Shown here: positions 32,104 to 43,238 of the stretch, piece after piece
How the letters are laid out: each line of letters starts with the position of its first letter
Numbering within the stretch: position 1 is the stretch's first letter
Origin: Paraconiothyrium sp. Pb-2020
Lineage: Eukaryota > Ascomycota > Dothideomycetes > Pleosporales > Didymosphaeriaceae
Direction: 5' to 3'
NCBI GenBank assembly: GCA_022419385.1
Contig: JAJUBI010000002.1
Span: forward strand, 62,001 to 126,000
DNA length: 64,000 bases
Program-made: the position numbers and the translations under genes
The notes under the pieces: generated by a model
What the model saw: the letters and a program-made list of their open reading frames with translations, nothing else
Told to the model about the DNA's origin: nothing
Database searches by the model: none

Positions 32104-34315
32104 TCAAGGTAGCGCAAGAAGAACCTTTCTTAGTCTACCATAATCCGCCGACCCCAATCCTGAGACCGGATCCCAACCCCTCTTAGCCGGGAATCCGATA
32201 GTGCCGCAACCAGGGTTTGAACCAGTCGTAACATCGTTAAAAGCCTTTGGGTTGGCATACAGCACCGGGTTAACAAAACCCACAGTCTTCTTCCCCTTCT
32301 CCAGTCGTTCCTCGTTAATGCGCGTAAGAATGGATGCGAACAGCGGAGCAGACGCAGAAGTGCCTCCGATGAGGAGGGGGCGCAGGTTGCCGACAATCGC
32401 AATCTTGTCACCAAGGGCTGAGATGTCGGGGTAGCCGCGGCCGGCACGGTTGTAGATGCCACCGTTGGCGTTGAAACTGGCGTTGTTGATTGTTTGGTAG
32501 TAGGGGTAGTTGACGGGCTTCTGCGAAAAGTAGCCCGCCACGGCGGGGATCTGCCACGGGGCATCTAGATCACGACCGTAGATGTTGGAGAAGCCTCCGC
32601 CAGAGCCAAAACGCGTGGTTGGAATCTCATTGCCGGCTTCGAACGTCGTGGTGTTCTGGATGACGGTTGAGCCCACGGCGGTTACTGGAATTGGTTAGTA
32701 CTTCCTAGGAAAAGAAGATGACAAGCGACTTACTGTACGGGCAGGTTGCAGGAAACTGCGGCGCAAAAACCGTATTGTCTTCTCCGAGACAATTGCCAGG
32801 AGTAGGATCACCTCCACGTCCCTCGACACCGGAGTCTCCAGAAGAGTTGATGACGCTGATACCCTGGAGACCGAGCTTCATGATCTCGGTGCATTGGCGG
32901 CGCTGGTAGTTGATAGGAAGGTCCGCCTCGGCACCACCGTAACTAATCGAGATGACGGGGGTGGGCTTATAGACTCCACATTGCAATTTGCCTTTGTAAG
33001 CGCCGGGTGCGTTACTTGGGTCTGGGTAGGATGGATCTAATGGGGAATTTCCCTTCTCGCCGTAGGCACTAAAGGAGCAGTAGCTTCCGTCGATCGCGTC
33101 GAAGAAGTTGTTTAAAAATCCCTGGAACGTGTAGTTGCTCTCATAGACAGGGTCATCAGTCTGGAAAAGGACAGAGTTTTGAGGGTAGATGATCGGATAC
33201 GAAATCTCAAAGTCGAGTGCGGACTCGAGGCCAGCCACTGCCGGCGGTACAGGTGCAACAGCACCATCAATAAGATCCAATTTTGGCTGCGTGCCGTTCT
33301 TGATGTATGGCGCAAAGAGGGTGAAAAAAGCATCGAGATCTTCCTGAGCAAAAACGTCATTCAGATCCTCGAATATTCCGAGTTCGTTTCCGGGCGTCGC
33401 TTTGGTACCCTTGGGAATGTTATACAAGGCTAGATGAATCAGCCACAGGCGACTAAAAGTATGGAAACACGACTAACCAGCAATACAAGGAGGGGTTACG
33501 ACGTTGTTACAATTGGTCAAGTTTGCTTCTGCGACGGCAGCAAGCGTATGAAGCTCGAGCTTATTACCGTCCACGTCTTCTGGCATGGGCAAAGTAAGGA
33601 CAGGTCGCTTAAATCTTGCGGCACCTTCAGCTCGCTTCTTCAGCAGAGCTTTAGGTGCTGGAAGTCCCGAGTCCGTGGTAAGCTTCACACCAGGGGTGAT
33701 GTAGTCAATGTGGCCCTGTATCGAAGCTGGCACATGGTATCTAACTCTGTCAGATGGTGGAATTGGCTGGTCGATGGGATTGCTCCACTCACTCATCGCA
33801 AGCAATGTTAGTTTTTCCAGTAGCAGTATGCTCGTAGGCGTGATACTTGGTCTTGAAGATCTTTTCAGCCTCGGCTGCGGTAGCATCAAATTGCAGCCAT
33901 TGCTTGTTAGCGGAGAGTCCTATGGTCTCCGACACGATGCCAGATTCCTCAAGCCAAGCTCGAACTGCAGCGACTGCATCTGCAGACGGCGCAAAAAAGT
34001 CGATGACTTCCTCAGAGGTCCAATGCTGGCCGTACTTGGGCGACTCGGGGTGCGATCTATTCATGTTAATGGAGCACAATGTGCACATTACGGAGCGTGG
34101 TCTCACATGTCGATCAACGCTCGCCGTCCGGCCTCAAGGTTCCGTTGCGTGAGGCCAACACGCATGGGCAAGACTGTACGAGCATCAATAGTTCCCACTT
34201 TCTGCCAGGACGCGACAGTCGTCGAACGAGATTCGTGCAAAACACGGTGCGATGCTGGCACGGCATGAACGCCTCTCAGGGCGGCCGTGAGGACCACAAG
34301 GCTCTGGAACAGCAT
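32104..34315 (-). CDS. Sedolisin / tripeptidyl-peptidase (peptidase S53), secreted
   Basis: Five exons on the minus strand (34315-34107, 34056-33793, 33746-33478, 33429-32734, 32684-32104) join in frame to 672 residues. A signal peptide occupies about residues 1-18. The propeptide (pro-kumamolisin domain) runs to roughly residue 200, with PKYGQHWT near its start. The catalytic Ser-Glu-Asp set is visible: Glu and Asp four apart in LESALDFE (about 316/320), the oxyanion Asp in SSGDSG (about 445), and Ser in GGTSASAP (about 589). The calcium site lies near the C-terminal DPVSGLGS. It is an acid endo- or tripeptidyl-peptidase for external protein digestion. Its 3' end lies 119 bp from that of the CocE-type gene. 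Confidence 0.92.
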
Positions 34316-35299
34316 ATTGACTTTGGCGAAGCGAGCGAGTGCTGTGACAACTCGATGAGCGACCTATTGGTGGTATTTGTGGTTGTGGAAATAATGATGG
34401 CGTTCGGTCGCGTCAACACGCGAGCATCACGGTCGCCCACAGAGGAAGGTCGTTTGTACATCGATGATGCACACGAAGGTTACTAGAATGCGAGAGTGGT
34501 AGCGATACGAGGTGTGTGCTGGGTGTCTGCTATGGTCCTTCCTCATCGGATCAAGTCTAGGTTGGCTCATTGGACAAGAGAGTGTTATCGCTAGCGGCAG
34601 AGGCTGCGGTTAGCCGTGTGACAAGGATTCTTGACAAGGCTTCACGTTGCTTAACGAAGCTTGGGTGCCATATAAAGTTAGATTCACTTGCGTGACGGTG
34701 GTCAGACCAGTGACTCCGGCTCCATCATCGTTCATCAATGCTATCGACTAGTACCGCGGTATGAGCTCTGGTGACAGGGATTAAGCTCTGAGACGTGGAA
34801 AGAATGTCTAAAGCTTGGGCAGAGTGATTCAAAATTGTTCTCGACGGGGCAGGGTGTTTTCGCGAGCATCAAGGGACCAACGCAACACTTTCCTTCTTCC
34901 CGCCTTTCGGAGAATCTTCCAAGTCTCTGTGATCTTTCGAAAAGGGGTTAATCCATGAGCCGCTACGCGCCCCTGTGTCGATCTTCGCATTGAGAGCTAA
35001 ACCCAAAATCACTTAGCGTCGGTGCCTATCGTCCGCTGCGGCGAAGGTTATCGCTGAACTGCTACCTCTGGTATCTATGGCCGGACTTGAGTAATCCGGT
35101 GTGAGCACTAGCACTACGTTGCACTGTCCTTGTAGGGGAGACTTACATCCTGAGCGACAGCAGTCCCTATGACCTTTGAACGATTCGCATTTATTAACCC
35201 ATCGGATGAGTTTAGAAAAGTATTAATTTTAATTACTTTATAGTCGACGACTAAGTATGTTGTTAAACATAAAAGCCTAGAGACATGGCTGTCAGTGGC
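34316..35299. other. Intergenic region, about 1 kb
   Basis: Promoter side of the sedolisin gene and the 3' side of the MFS pseudogene. No coding pattern or repeat noticed. Confidence 0.55.
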
Positions 35300-36915
35300 T
35301 CAAGGCTTCCATCTCCATCCTGGGTGCTTCCATTCCAAATCTTGCATCCCCTGTTGCGACAAACCCGCGATTTCCTCCCTCGCTACCGTTTCCCTCTCGT
35401 CCCTCCTTTTGTTGTCGTATTCCATCCAAAAAAGGGTCGCAACTGCGAGTGTCGTCCAAGATACAGCACAGGCAAGGTTAATACTGTTTCCAATATGGTA
35501 TCTAGGTGCGTCACCAGGTAGATACGTCCAGGTCGCAATTAGTCCACCAACGTAGCCAAAAATGGCGTTTGTGCCAATTGCAACGTTACGTGACGAGTCA
35601 GAAATTACGTTGGCGCTGACCTGTGCGTTGCACATGGCGCCGAGGGTAAAGGCTGTACTGGCGCAAAGGAAAACCGCTGCATATCGGGTGTTTGCATCAA
35701 GCGTGGCAAGAAACATGGAGTAACCCGCAATGATTGTGGGACCAGTCATGGCGATGAAGATCTGACGATGATTGAATCGCCAGCTCAACGTTGGAATGAT
35801 GACAACGAAGAAGGCGCCCACCATGTAGGGTGGTACCGTGAGAAGCTGCTGCTGAACCGTTGTGCGCCCGGGGTAGATAGTGCGAATGATTGTTGGGAGG
35901 AAAAAGGAGATGCCGAGGACGGTTATGTTGTTGAGCAAGAAGATCAATGACGTTGACAGGGTGATTGGATTGAGGAAACCATGCTTCAGCTTGGTCGCAT
36001 CGATTTTGTCGAGAAGCACAGTCTGAGCGAGACGTTCGCCCTTTATTCGGTCTACCGCGAGCTGTTTCTGCTCTTCGGTGAGCCAGTGGGCAGTCTCGCG
36101 TCGGTCAGTCAAAGTGATAAAGGCGAAAATTGCGACGCCAATGGTCAAGATCCCCTCGATGGCGAAGATCCTGAAACACGTTAGAATTCGAAAAGCTCAT
36201 TAATTTGACATACGTACATCTGCCAGCCATGCAAAGAGCCAAAGTGCGACAGCTTGAGGATTCCGGATGCAAAGAGACCACCGAAAGCCCCCGAGAGTGG
36301 AGCTGAGATTGTCAGTGATGTGCGTGCCACCTTTGATAATTCGACATACCCATGAGCATTCATAGCCCAAGACGAAAAGTCAGCTCAGCGCGGCGGTACC
36401 ATCGGGAGAGATAGTACGCGCATCCTGGCATGACACCAGCCTCAAAGATACCAAGCAAGAAGCGCACGGCGCATGCTTGGGAACGGGTATGCACAAAGGC
36501 AGTGCCGATCGAGCAGATGCCAAAACCAAGCGTCGTTGCCGGCAGAAACCACCCAGGACCAATCACTTTGCAGCATATTGTTGCCGGAATTTCAAAGAAA
36601 TGTAGGAGACGTAAAAAACAGATAACACGGTATTGTAGTCGTAGCCTTCCAAGTGAAGATCTTTTTCGAAGCCAGCCAGACGCGCGTTGCCTTGCGGTTC
36701 ATCAGCACCCGTCAAGTTTGTTGTTTCCATGACATACCAATGTTTGTGCGATCAATGAAGCATAACAAATACAATAGAGTGACTGTGGGGACAACCATGA
36801 GATCAATCTTGAGCCGTAACCTTCTTTCGATTTGGCCTGCCGCAATAGAGATATCGGCAACGTTTTGTTCGACTTCGTCCTTTTCATTGTAATTCGAAGA
36901 GCGTTTGCTGTCCAT
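35300..36915 (-). pseudogene. MFS transporter, anion:cation symporter (Dal5/allantoate permease-like), broken
   Basis: Minus-strand exons: 36915-36738, 36690-36350, 36302-36218, 36170-35300. An ACS-family MFS protein can be followed: KIDLMVVPTVTLLYLLCFIDRTNIGNARLAGF, FVHTRSQACAVRFLLGIFEAGVMPG, GISFFLPTIIRTIYPG and the C-terminal helices. Two lesions are seen. In exon 2 the text changes frame at a T-run near 36598 (YI(F)FEIPATICCKV, where three T replace an expected four). A TGA at 36362-36360 interrupts just before intron 2. These carriers import carboxylates, vitamins or allantoate. The upstream class II aldolase gene diverges from it, suggesting they once shared a role in uptake and use of a substrate. 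Confidence 0.75.
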
Positions 36916-37389
36916 GACGATGGCCACTGATGTGATAGCAAGCACGGTGAAATTATCGTAGAGTCGAACAATGGCGGCTCATCGCCTTTTCATATGCGCT
37001 TGAGGATTATGCAATCGATTGCCGCGGACCGTTCCGAAACCCCTCCCTCTGCTGCCAGTCTAACCCCAAGGATTCAGTTACCCCGGAATCTTCTCCACAA
37101 TTTCTATAGCATTTATGGGGTGAGGATCGTTTTGGAGCTTGGCAATACGGTCTGCTACCTAGGGTTCGGAAAGGAAAATGCTTTCCGCGCACGTGAACGG
37201 AATCCAACCTTGGAAACCACCACATGTGTTCTGGGATATACATAGATGGTCTCAACTCAGTCGCATTTCTTCACTCAGGAAGCCATCGCCTTCATTATAG
37301 GCATGCCTGCAACCATGTGAGCGGTGCCTTCTTCCATCTTGTCCTTGAACGAAATCACCCATAAATGACTTTCTCACTGGTCAAATCCA
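36916..37389. other. Divergent intergenic region
   Basis: Lies between the starts of the MFS pseudogene (minus) and the class II aldolase gene (plus). Presumed shared promoter. The short overlapping ORFs here carry no recognisable pattern. Confidence 0.5.
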
Positions 37390-38349
37390 ATGGCACCGTC
37401 TGTAATACCACCAGCCGATACCATCGATCCTTCGCCTCTACAGGCACTTCAGACGAAGAAGCAATATGCCAGCGGCAGACCAAGTCTGGCTTACGTCGAT
37501 GAAGAGGCCGAGAACCCTCCAACATTCTCTCATACGTTCGAGGAGCGAGCCTATTTGAAGCACCGCATTGCGCTGGCCTTTCGTGTCTTCGCCAGATATG
37601 GTCTTTCAGAAGGTGTCGCAGGTCATATCACGCTGCGGGACCCAGTCGATCCGACGAGCTTCTGGGTGAACCCATTTGGCACACACTTCTCGATGATCCG
37701 GGATGAGGATCTGATCAGGGTTGATCATGAGGGCAAGGTGGTTGAAGGCGGGAAGAACAAAAGACTGAACTACGGCAAGTTCACTATAGCTACCTCAACA
37801 ATAGAATTTTGCTTATTTAGAAAGCGGCCTTTGCAATACACGCGGGAAATCCACAAAGCGCGCCCAGACGTCCTCTGCGCTGCCCACTCCCACAGTCAGT
37901 ATGGTCGCGCCATGTGTGCGACAGGCCGGCCACTAGACATGGTCACGCAAGATTTCTGTGTGTTCTACAAAGACCATGTATTACACAAGAACTTTGCTGG
38001 GTTGGTCCTGGACTCGAGTGAAGGCAAGGCCATCTGCAATGCTCTTGGTAATCGTAAAGCGGCACTGCTTGGAAACCATGGTATATTGACTGTTGGTCCT
38101 ACAATTGAAGCAACGGTAGCATGGTTTGTATTGCTCGAAAACTGTTGCCAGATTCAACTCATGGTCGATGCTGCAGTGGCAGGACGCGGTGCGCCTCCTG
38201 TGTCCATGGGTGAGGAAGAAGCTCAAGCCACTTGGGAAGCTGTGGGAACAAAGGGCAACGGATATTTCCAAGGACTTCCACTTTTCCAAGTCGCTGAGCG
38301 GGAATTCGGTGAGCGTAGTCTGCTAGGACGAGGCTTGGTAGCGGTGTAG
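37390..38349 (+). CDS. Class II aldolase/adducin family protein, possible damage in the middle
   Basis: Read as one exon it gives 319 codons from an ATG at 37390. Family landmarks are clear: LAFRVFARYGLSEGVAGHIT, DPTSFWVNPFGTHFS, AAHSHSQYGR (two of the zinc-binding His), and ALLGNHGILTVG (third His). Enzymes of this family cleave or epimerise sugar phosphates and related compounds; many fungal members are uncharacterised. The stretch 37779-37845 looks like a small intron plus a frame conflict: family text AAFAIHA is read in one frame and EIHKARPDVL in the next, separated by GGG at 37844-37846 where GG is expected. The open frame may therefore be accidental there, and the gene may be inactive. 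Confidence 0.7.
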   Translation: MAPSVIPPADTIDPSPLQALQTKKQYASGRPSLAYVDEEAENPPTFSHTFEERAYLKHRIALAFRVFARYGLSEGVAGHITLRDPVDPTSFWVNPFGTHFSMIRDEDLIRVDHEGKVVEGGKNKRLNYGKFTIATSTIEFCLFRKRPLQYTREIHKARPDVLCAAHSHSQYGRAMCATGRPLDMVTQDFCVFYKDHVLHKNFAGLVLDSSEGKAICNALGNRKAALLGNHGILTVGPTIEATVAWFVLLENCCQIQLMVDAAVAGRGAPPVSMGEEEAQATWEAVGTKGNGYFQGLPLFQVAEREFGERSLLGRGLVAV

Positions 38350-39115
38350 TCTATCAAAGATACTTTGTCCGGCTTACGGAAATTTGAAACGACTTTGACG
38401 CGAGAAGACGTGAAGGTGGCTGGTATTGTAGCTTCCCGTTCTTCGCTGTCATATTTCCAGTACCAACCAAAGCCAAACAAACTTTTTGCGCTTGATCGAA
38501 GCTCAAATACATGGTCTGCATACATCTAGAAGACCGCCTCTTCCATATGGCTAAGCATACTACAAATCAGCGATAAGATTGATTGTCGCCCGTTACTGGC
38601 GGTTGATTTGCGGCGGAAATGAGGTCCTTCGCTTGGAAGTGGATGTTTGGGATTGCGGACGCTCCCGAGACGCAAGGCAGGTTTAAATGTTCCGGTTCCG
38701 AGACGACATCGCAATTAGGTTGCACAAGCCTCCTCAATTCAGGTCACGATGAGCTGGAAACACGCCAATGTACATGCCCCGCATCCCCTAATCTCCATAC
38801 AAAGTGACACAATGCAAAGGCTCAATCAGCCTGATTACGACTCAGCGAGCGATGACTCGTGCAGACGGAGCAAAGTGCGATGCAACTAAAAGATTATCCT
38901 TGGATCCAGGAATGATTCCGCTTCTCGTCAGTAGGAAGCCCAAGAGTGGCGAGAAAGTGGACGCGTGGATGCAAATCTAGCACGATTTATGCAACGATCG
39001 ACATTGTGAGCTGCAATCCATCCCAAGGTAGTATAAAGAGCTTCGAATGTTGCGGCAAGATACGATACCATCCAACAACAAAGACCTACTCTAAAATATC
39101 ATTCTATTATTCGCA
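38350..39115. other. Intergenic region with a TATA-like box
   Basis: Mostly featureless. A TATAAAG at 39032-39038 lies 78 bp upstream of the metallo-beta-lactamase ATG and is a plausible core promoter. Confidence 0.5.
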
Positions 39116-39912
39116 ATGTCACGGACGTTAGTAATCATGTTCGTCGCCTCCTTGCTGACTTTGGCGTGCGGCCAAGTTGATCCCCTTAACCAATTCGCAA
39201 ACGAGACAACTTTCCCGAATCAGCAGACCAGCAATGTGACAAAGTACCTCGCCGAAGCTGCCAGCCTAGCCACAGACCGGAGGATGTGTACCAGTATTTC
39301 TTGGATCAATGCATTGTGTCTATCCGCAACTCTTTTCAATGCCGCCCGGTTTTGTGGAACCATTCGCTGCCTTTGGCAACTTCTGGTGACGGGCTGTGGT
39401 CATCGATACCTTTAATAATCAGGGTGAGATCGATGCAGTGATGTTGCGGATGCTGGAGAAGTTCGGATTTCGAAAAGCCGATATCAAGAGTGTTATCATC
39501 ACACACGAGCATCTCGACCACTATGGCGGGGCAAGTACCTACAAGATAGGTTCGGAGTAAAAGAGTATAGTTTAGCACCCTTTTGGGACGCCATGTCTTT
39601 GCTGCCAGCCGACGCCACGCCACCTGCACCGACAAAGGACAAAACCATTGTAGACGACCAGGAGGTTACTCTGGGCGATCTGACCGTCACCACGATCGCG
39701 ACTCCTGGACGCACTCTTGGATGCATGTCCCTGATTTTTTCAGTGTACAATAATGGGACAGCGTTTGTCGCAGGTTTATCAGGCGGGACTGGTACACCAC
39801 AAAATCAGACCCTTCGTGAGATGGAGGTCGAGTCCCAGAATCTCTTTGCCGATCTTGCTGATCAAAAGTGGGTGGATGTTTTGCTATCGAACCATCAGGT
39901 GGCTGATCGTGT
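39116..39912 (+). pseudogene. Metallo-beta-lactamase-fold protein, frameshifted and 3' truncated
   Basis: Begins with a signal-like N-terminus (residues 1-20) at the ATG 39116. The metal motif THEHLDHYGG (HxHxDH) is intact at about 39500-39520, followed by PAPTKDKTIVDDQEVTLGDLTV and GGTGTPQNQTLRE. The frame is lost near 39370-39400 just before VVIDTFNNQGEID and again near 39545. The normally conserved His of the TPGHTPG loop reads Arg (TPGRTLG). Coding similarity stops at LLSNHQVAD, about 39912, where it runs into the antisense of a Zn2Cys6 gene. The family includes hydrolases acting on lactams, glutathione thioesters and lactones. Dead by several criteria. Confidence 0.75.
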
Positions 39913-41666
39913 CGTTGAGGTGCACCAACACCTGGATGCTGTCTTGCGCAATATCGACGACCAGTCGTGCAGACGCCATGTCTGCGTTGATATTATTAGG
40001 GGAGAGCACATGATGTCGGTGTATCAATGTGCGCAAGTAATTTCCACGAAGGTAGATCAGGGTACGCAGATGATGCAAAAGCCGAGGTTGACATTTGGGA
40101 GCCAGGCCTAGGCGCGGGTGCCTTAATTGTAGCTCTTGTGGTATCGACTCCAGCCAATTGGAAGTGATGAACTCGAGGTAATCTCCCGTTTCCTTGGGTA
40201 TTGCGTGCGATGCAGATCCATATGGAGGCAAAGCTTCCCAAACTCTAGAGCAAAGTCTAGCATATGCTATCATCCCTTCGAGGTATGGGTAAGCTTTAAG
40301 TTCAGGAAATGGTGTCTCAATATCGCGATCGTGGAGAGCAAAAGACAGGCTCGTGCCGAAGCTCCATCGCCGGTCCAGCTCGTATACGACCCAGAAACTT
40401 GTATAGCGAGTTTGCGCTCCTCGGCACTCTTGATATTGTCCAACAAGCTCTGCTTGCGGTGCAGGCCCATTTCGAGAGCTTGACGATAAGCTTGGCCAAT
40501 CGCGCGCCATGAGAACAACTCTTCTTCGGTATGGCAGAAGTAAAGGCTCTGCATCATATTAGTCACAACCTCTCAGTTGTAGCTCACTTACTAGCATGCC
40601 GAATATCTGGATGTCTTTGAGCTCAACCTCTGCGGCGCAGGAAATCTTGCCTACATCCTGCTCAACTTGATGTATTAGTCGCTCTGATAGATTGTTCTTG
40701 CCGTGTATTTCGTGAGTGATGGCGGTGGCAATGGCAAGCCTAAGTATATGTGCGTCTTTGTGCCCAAGCCGTTGCGGGCCAATCTCTTTTTGAGGATTTG
40801 TAACATTCTTCATGATTTGCGGAGCGTCGGAGATCAAATACTCGGTCTCGATGATGGGGTGTACGCATGCGACTTCCTCTTGATTGATGTGAAGAAGTCG
40901 AACAACTTCCTCCCCTGACATATCTTTCAGGCCTTCAAATTTCGCACCAGATGTGTTCAACGTTGTATACTCGGGTGTTGCACCTCGAGAAGAAGTCGAC
41001 GGGGCGAGGTCTTCCGGGCCCTTTTCGGAAGTTACGTTCCTTTGTTGGAGGGATGACTCTACAATATTGAGACTGAATGCCGCACGTGTAGGTCCTGCAG
41101 ATGGAGGCTGTCGAGGTGAGCCGGCGCGCTGAGTAGTGATGCTCGTGTAAGATGGACTTGTCGTCTGCCGTGAGAATGGTGTACCTTGAGCAGCGGATAT
41201 TGGTTGACTTTCTTGCTTCTCTGCCCACGCCGCCACCGTGCCCGTAAGCGTAGTCAGTTGTTGCCGAAGAATAGAAACTTCATCCATGAGTCGTTTACAG
41301 CTGGTGAACGTTAGTTCTGTCCAAGTCCTCTCTTCGGTTAGCTCACTCGTCCACACGTGTCTTTTCTCTGTCTTTACCCTTGTCCTTGGCACATTGCGAG
41401 GCGGTAGGTACAAAGATGCATTCTACATTCATACTGGAACATCGCTGACAATCTGCAACACCATCAAACCGGATACACTTGATTTTGCAACGTTTGCACT
41501 CATTGCTAATATTAATGAGCAAAGACGATGCGACATATATGTGTCATACTTACCATGCTGTAGTGGTGTATTTTCCGCGTTTCGCTCGCACAGATTCGGG
41601 TGCGTCCTGCGCTGGCCGCTTCTGCGATGAGTTCGACGATGCACTGCTCGCACGATTCGCTTCCAT
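39884..41666 (-). pseudogene. Zn2Cys6 transcription factor, frameshifted and 3' truncated
   Basis: Exons 41666-41554, 41505-41347, 41300-40592 and 40548 onward keep phase. The zinc cluster is built across intron 1: C-x2-C-x6-C, then C-x2-C-x6-C in DCQRCSSMNVEC, with an unusual extra Cys (KRCKIK where KRRKIK is common). An acidic/helical linker follows (CKRLMDEVSILRQQL). The fungal-specific TF domain has EELFSWRAIGQAYRQALEMGLHR. The frame shifts by one base at a T-run (40395-40397) between KLAIQ and FWVVYELDRRW. Coding text ends at VLVHLNDT, about 39912; the usual C-terminal 150 or so residues are absent. It meets the metallo-beta-lactamase fragment tail to tail. Confidence 0.75.
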
Positions 41667-42089
41667 GGCGGTTTCCCAGTTATCAGGCAACTTCGGCCAT
41701 CAGAAGGTCGGCGTAGGAACAATGATTGTTGCGTCGATGCGCGAGACGGGCACCTGTAGTGTCGGTACAGTGGATCCCCGAGGATGAAGAATCGGCACGT
41801 GATCGGTGCCGGTCTGGGAAATTGTGCGGGGTAATTCCGGCCGCTATGCCTTATTTCCGCACACCTTTGACATCTGCCAGTGCGCTCTGTCCGCGACCCA
41901 TTCCACGACCTACAGCCGCGACTGCCTTTGACGCGTCTGCTTCAATTGGAGGTGATAGCTCCAGCTTCCCGTCCATCAATCGAGCTAGAGGAAGACAACG
42001 AGAACAAGACTGTCAAATAGCTAGATGCCTGTTAATTGGAGATGAGCAAGAGGGCACGGACGCGATAGCAGCTGCTACCAATAGGGCCT

Positions 42090-42575
42090 TGTATCAAACA
42101 CCGTTCCTAGTCGAAGCCGCTGGAGCCCAACCCGTTGGGATACGATGGAGCCCCTAGCAAGAGTACCAAGGCATGAGAATGGCGGAACCAATTCCTCAGT
42201 TCACGTATGTCATGGATGCTTTGCAACAGCTCAAACTGGGCTATCTTCGTCTCGTCGAGTCTCGCATAAACTGGAACGTTGACTGCGATAAGGACAATCA
42301 AACTCGATTGTGCTATCGAAGCTTGGGGTCGTCTTCTAGCGGGAGGCTACAACCCGGAGAGGGCGAAAGACGCTCTAGACAATGCGTTCAAAGATCGCAA
42401 CATTTTGATCGCTTTTGGTAGACGCTTCATCTCGACGCCAGCTCTACCTTTCCGTATGCCACAAGGCCTTCCATTGGCTCTATACGATATGGACAATTTC
42501 CATGTGCCACAGGCCTCTGATGGATATGTCGATTGTCCATTGTCCAATCAGTTCACGCAGCAGTTGTGCTATTGA
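42090..42575 (+). pseudogene. Old Yellow Enzyme (NADH:flavin oxidoreductase) C-terminal fragment
   Basis: Fragments in two frames. First GAQPVGIRWSP and MRMAEPIPQFTYVMDALQQLKLGYLRLVESRI; then, one frame over from about 42275, AIEAWGRLLAGGYNPERAKDAL, ILIAFGRRFIS, LPFRMPQGLPLALY and GYVD. These match the last third of OYE-family barrels, including the phosphate-binding loop around GR(R)FISxPDLP. The N-terminal two-thirds with the FMN site are not found; sequence from 41670 to 42090 does not resemble it. A frameshift near 42265-42280 adds to the damage. Confidence 0.65.
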
Positions 42576-43238
42576 CGACCGAAGCAGTCGGGACACTGAC
42601 ACGCAACATTATTAGAGGAATACTACAGTAAGAAAACGATAGCCTTATTGGGGGCGTCTCTCCTGCCGTCCTACTCTGTGATCAGTGCGCTGCATTTCCG
42701 CTGTTGTCTCACATGACGTATCCCATCTAGTGACACCGTCTCGTCCTCACCCGGTGTGTGCGGCTCGGGGTATGGCTGCTTGTCTCAGTCGTTCACACAT
42801 GTCACGCCGAGGGTAATAACGCATGACTGGTTGACGTGAGGAGAGATCTAATTTGTCAATGTACTTTGCCGAAAAATTAAGAGTTTTGCGCTTAGCCATC
42901 CGAGGCGCCTTACAAGAGCATAATTTGATATATGTGTAGCTTTTCTTTTGTTTACCAAGATATCAGATAGTCGAATGCCATAGCGCGGCATCCGATTGGT
43001 CCGGTAACTTTTCAACCGGCTTGCCGTGAACGCTTCGTAAGCCTGGCCCCAAACATAACAGAACAAGGATATCTTGTCAGCAGAAACGTCGATTTCGAAG
43101 CAGTGACCAAGCCGATCCAGCACGCACAAGCGCATCAGAGCTGTCAAGAGTTACTTGATGGCTTCAAGTCTACAATGCACCAAAAGGTACAGCATTGAAG
43201 TAAGGACAACATTTCGTGATTGACGAAATTATCTTCGT
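42576..43238. other. Intergenic region
   Basis: Between the OYE remnant and the pirin gene. The right part is presumably the pirin promoter. No gene or repeat recognised. Confidence 0.5.
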
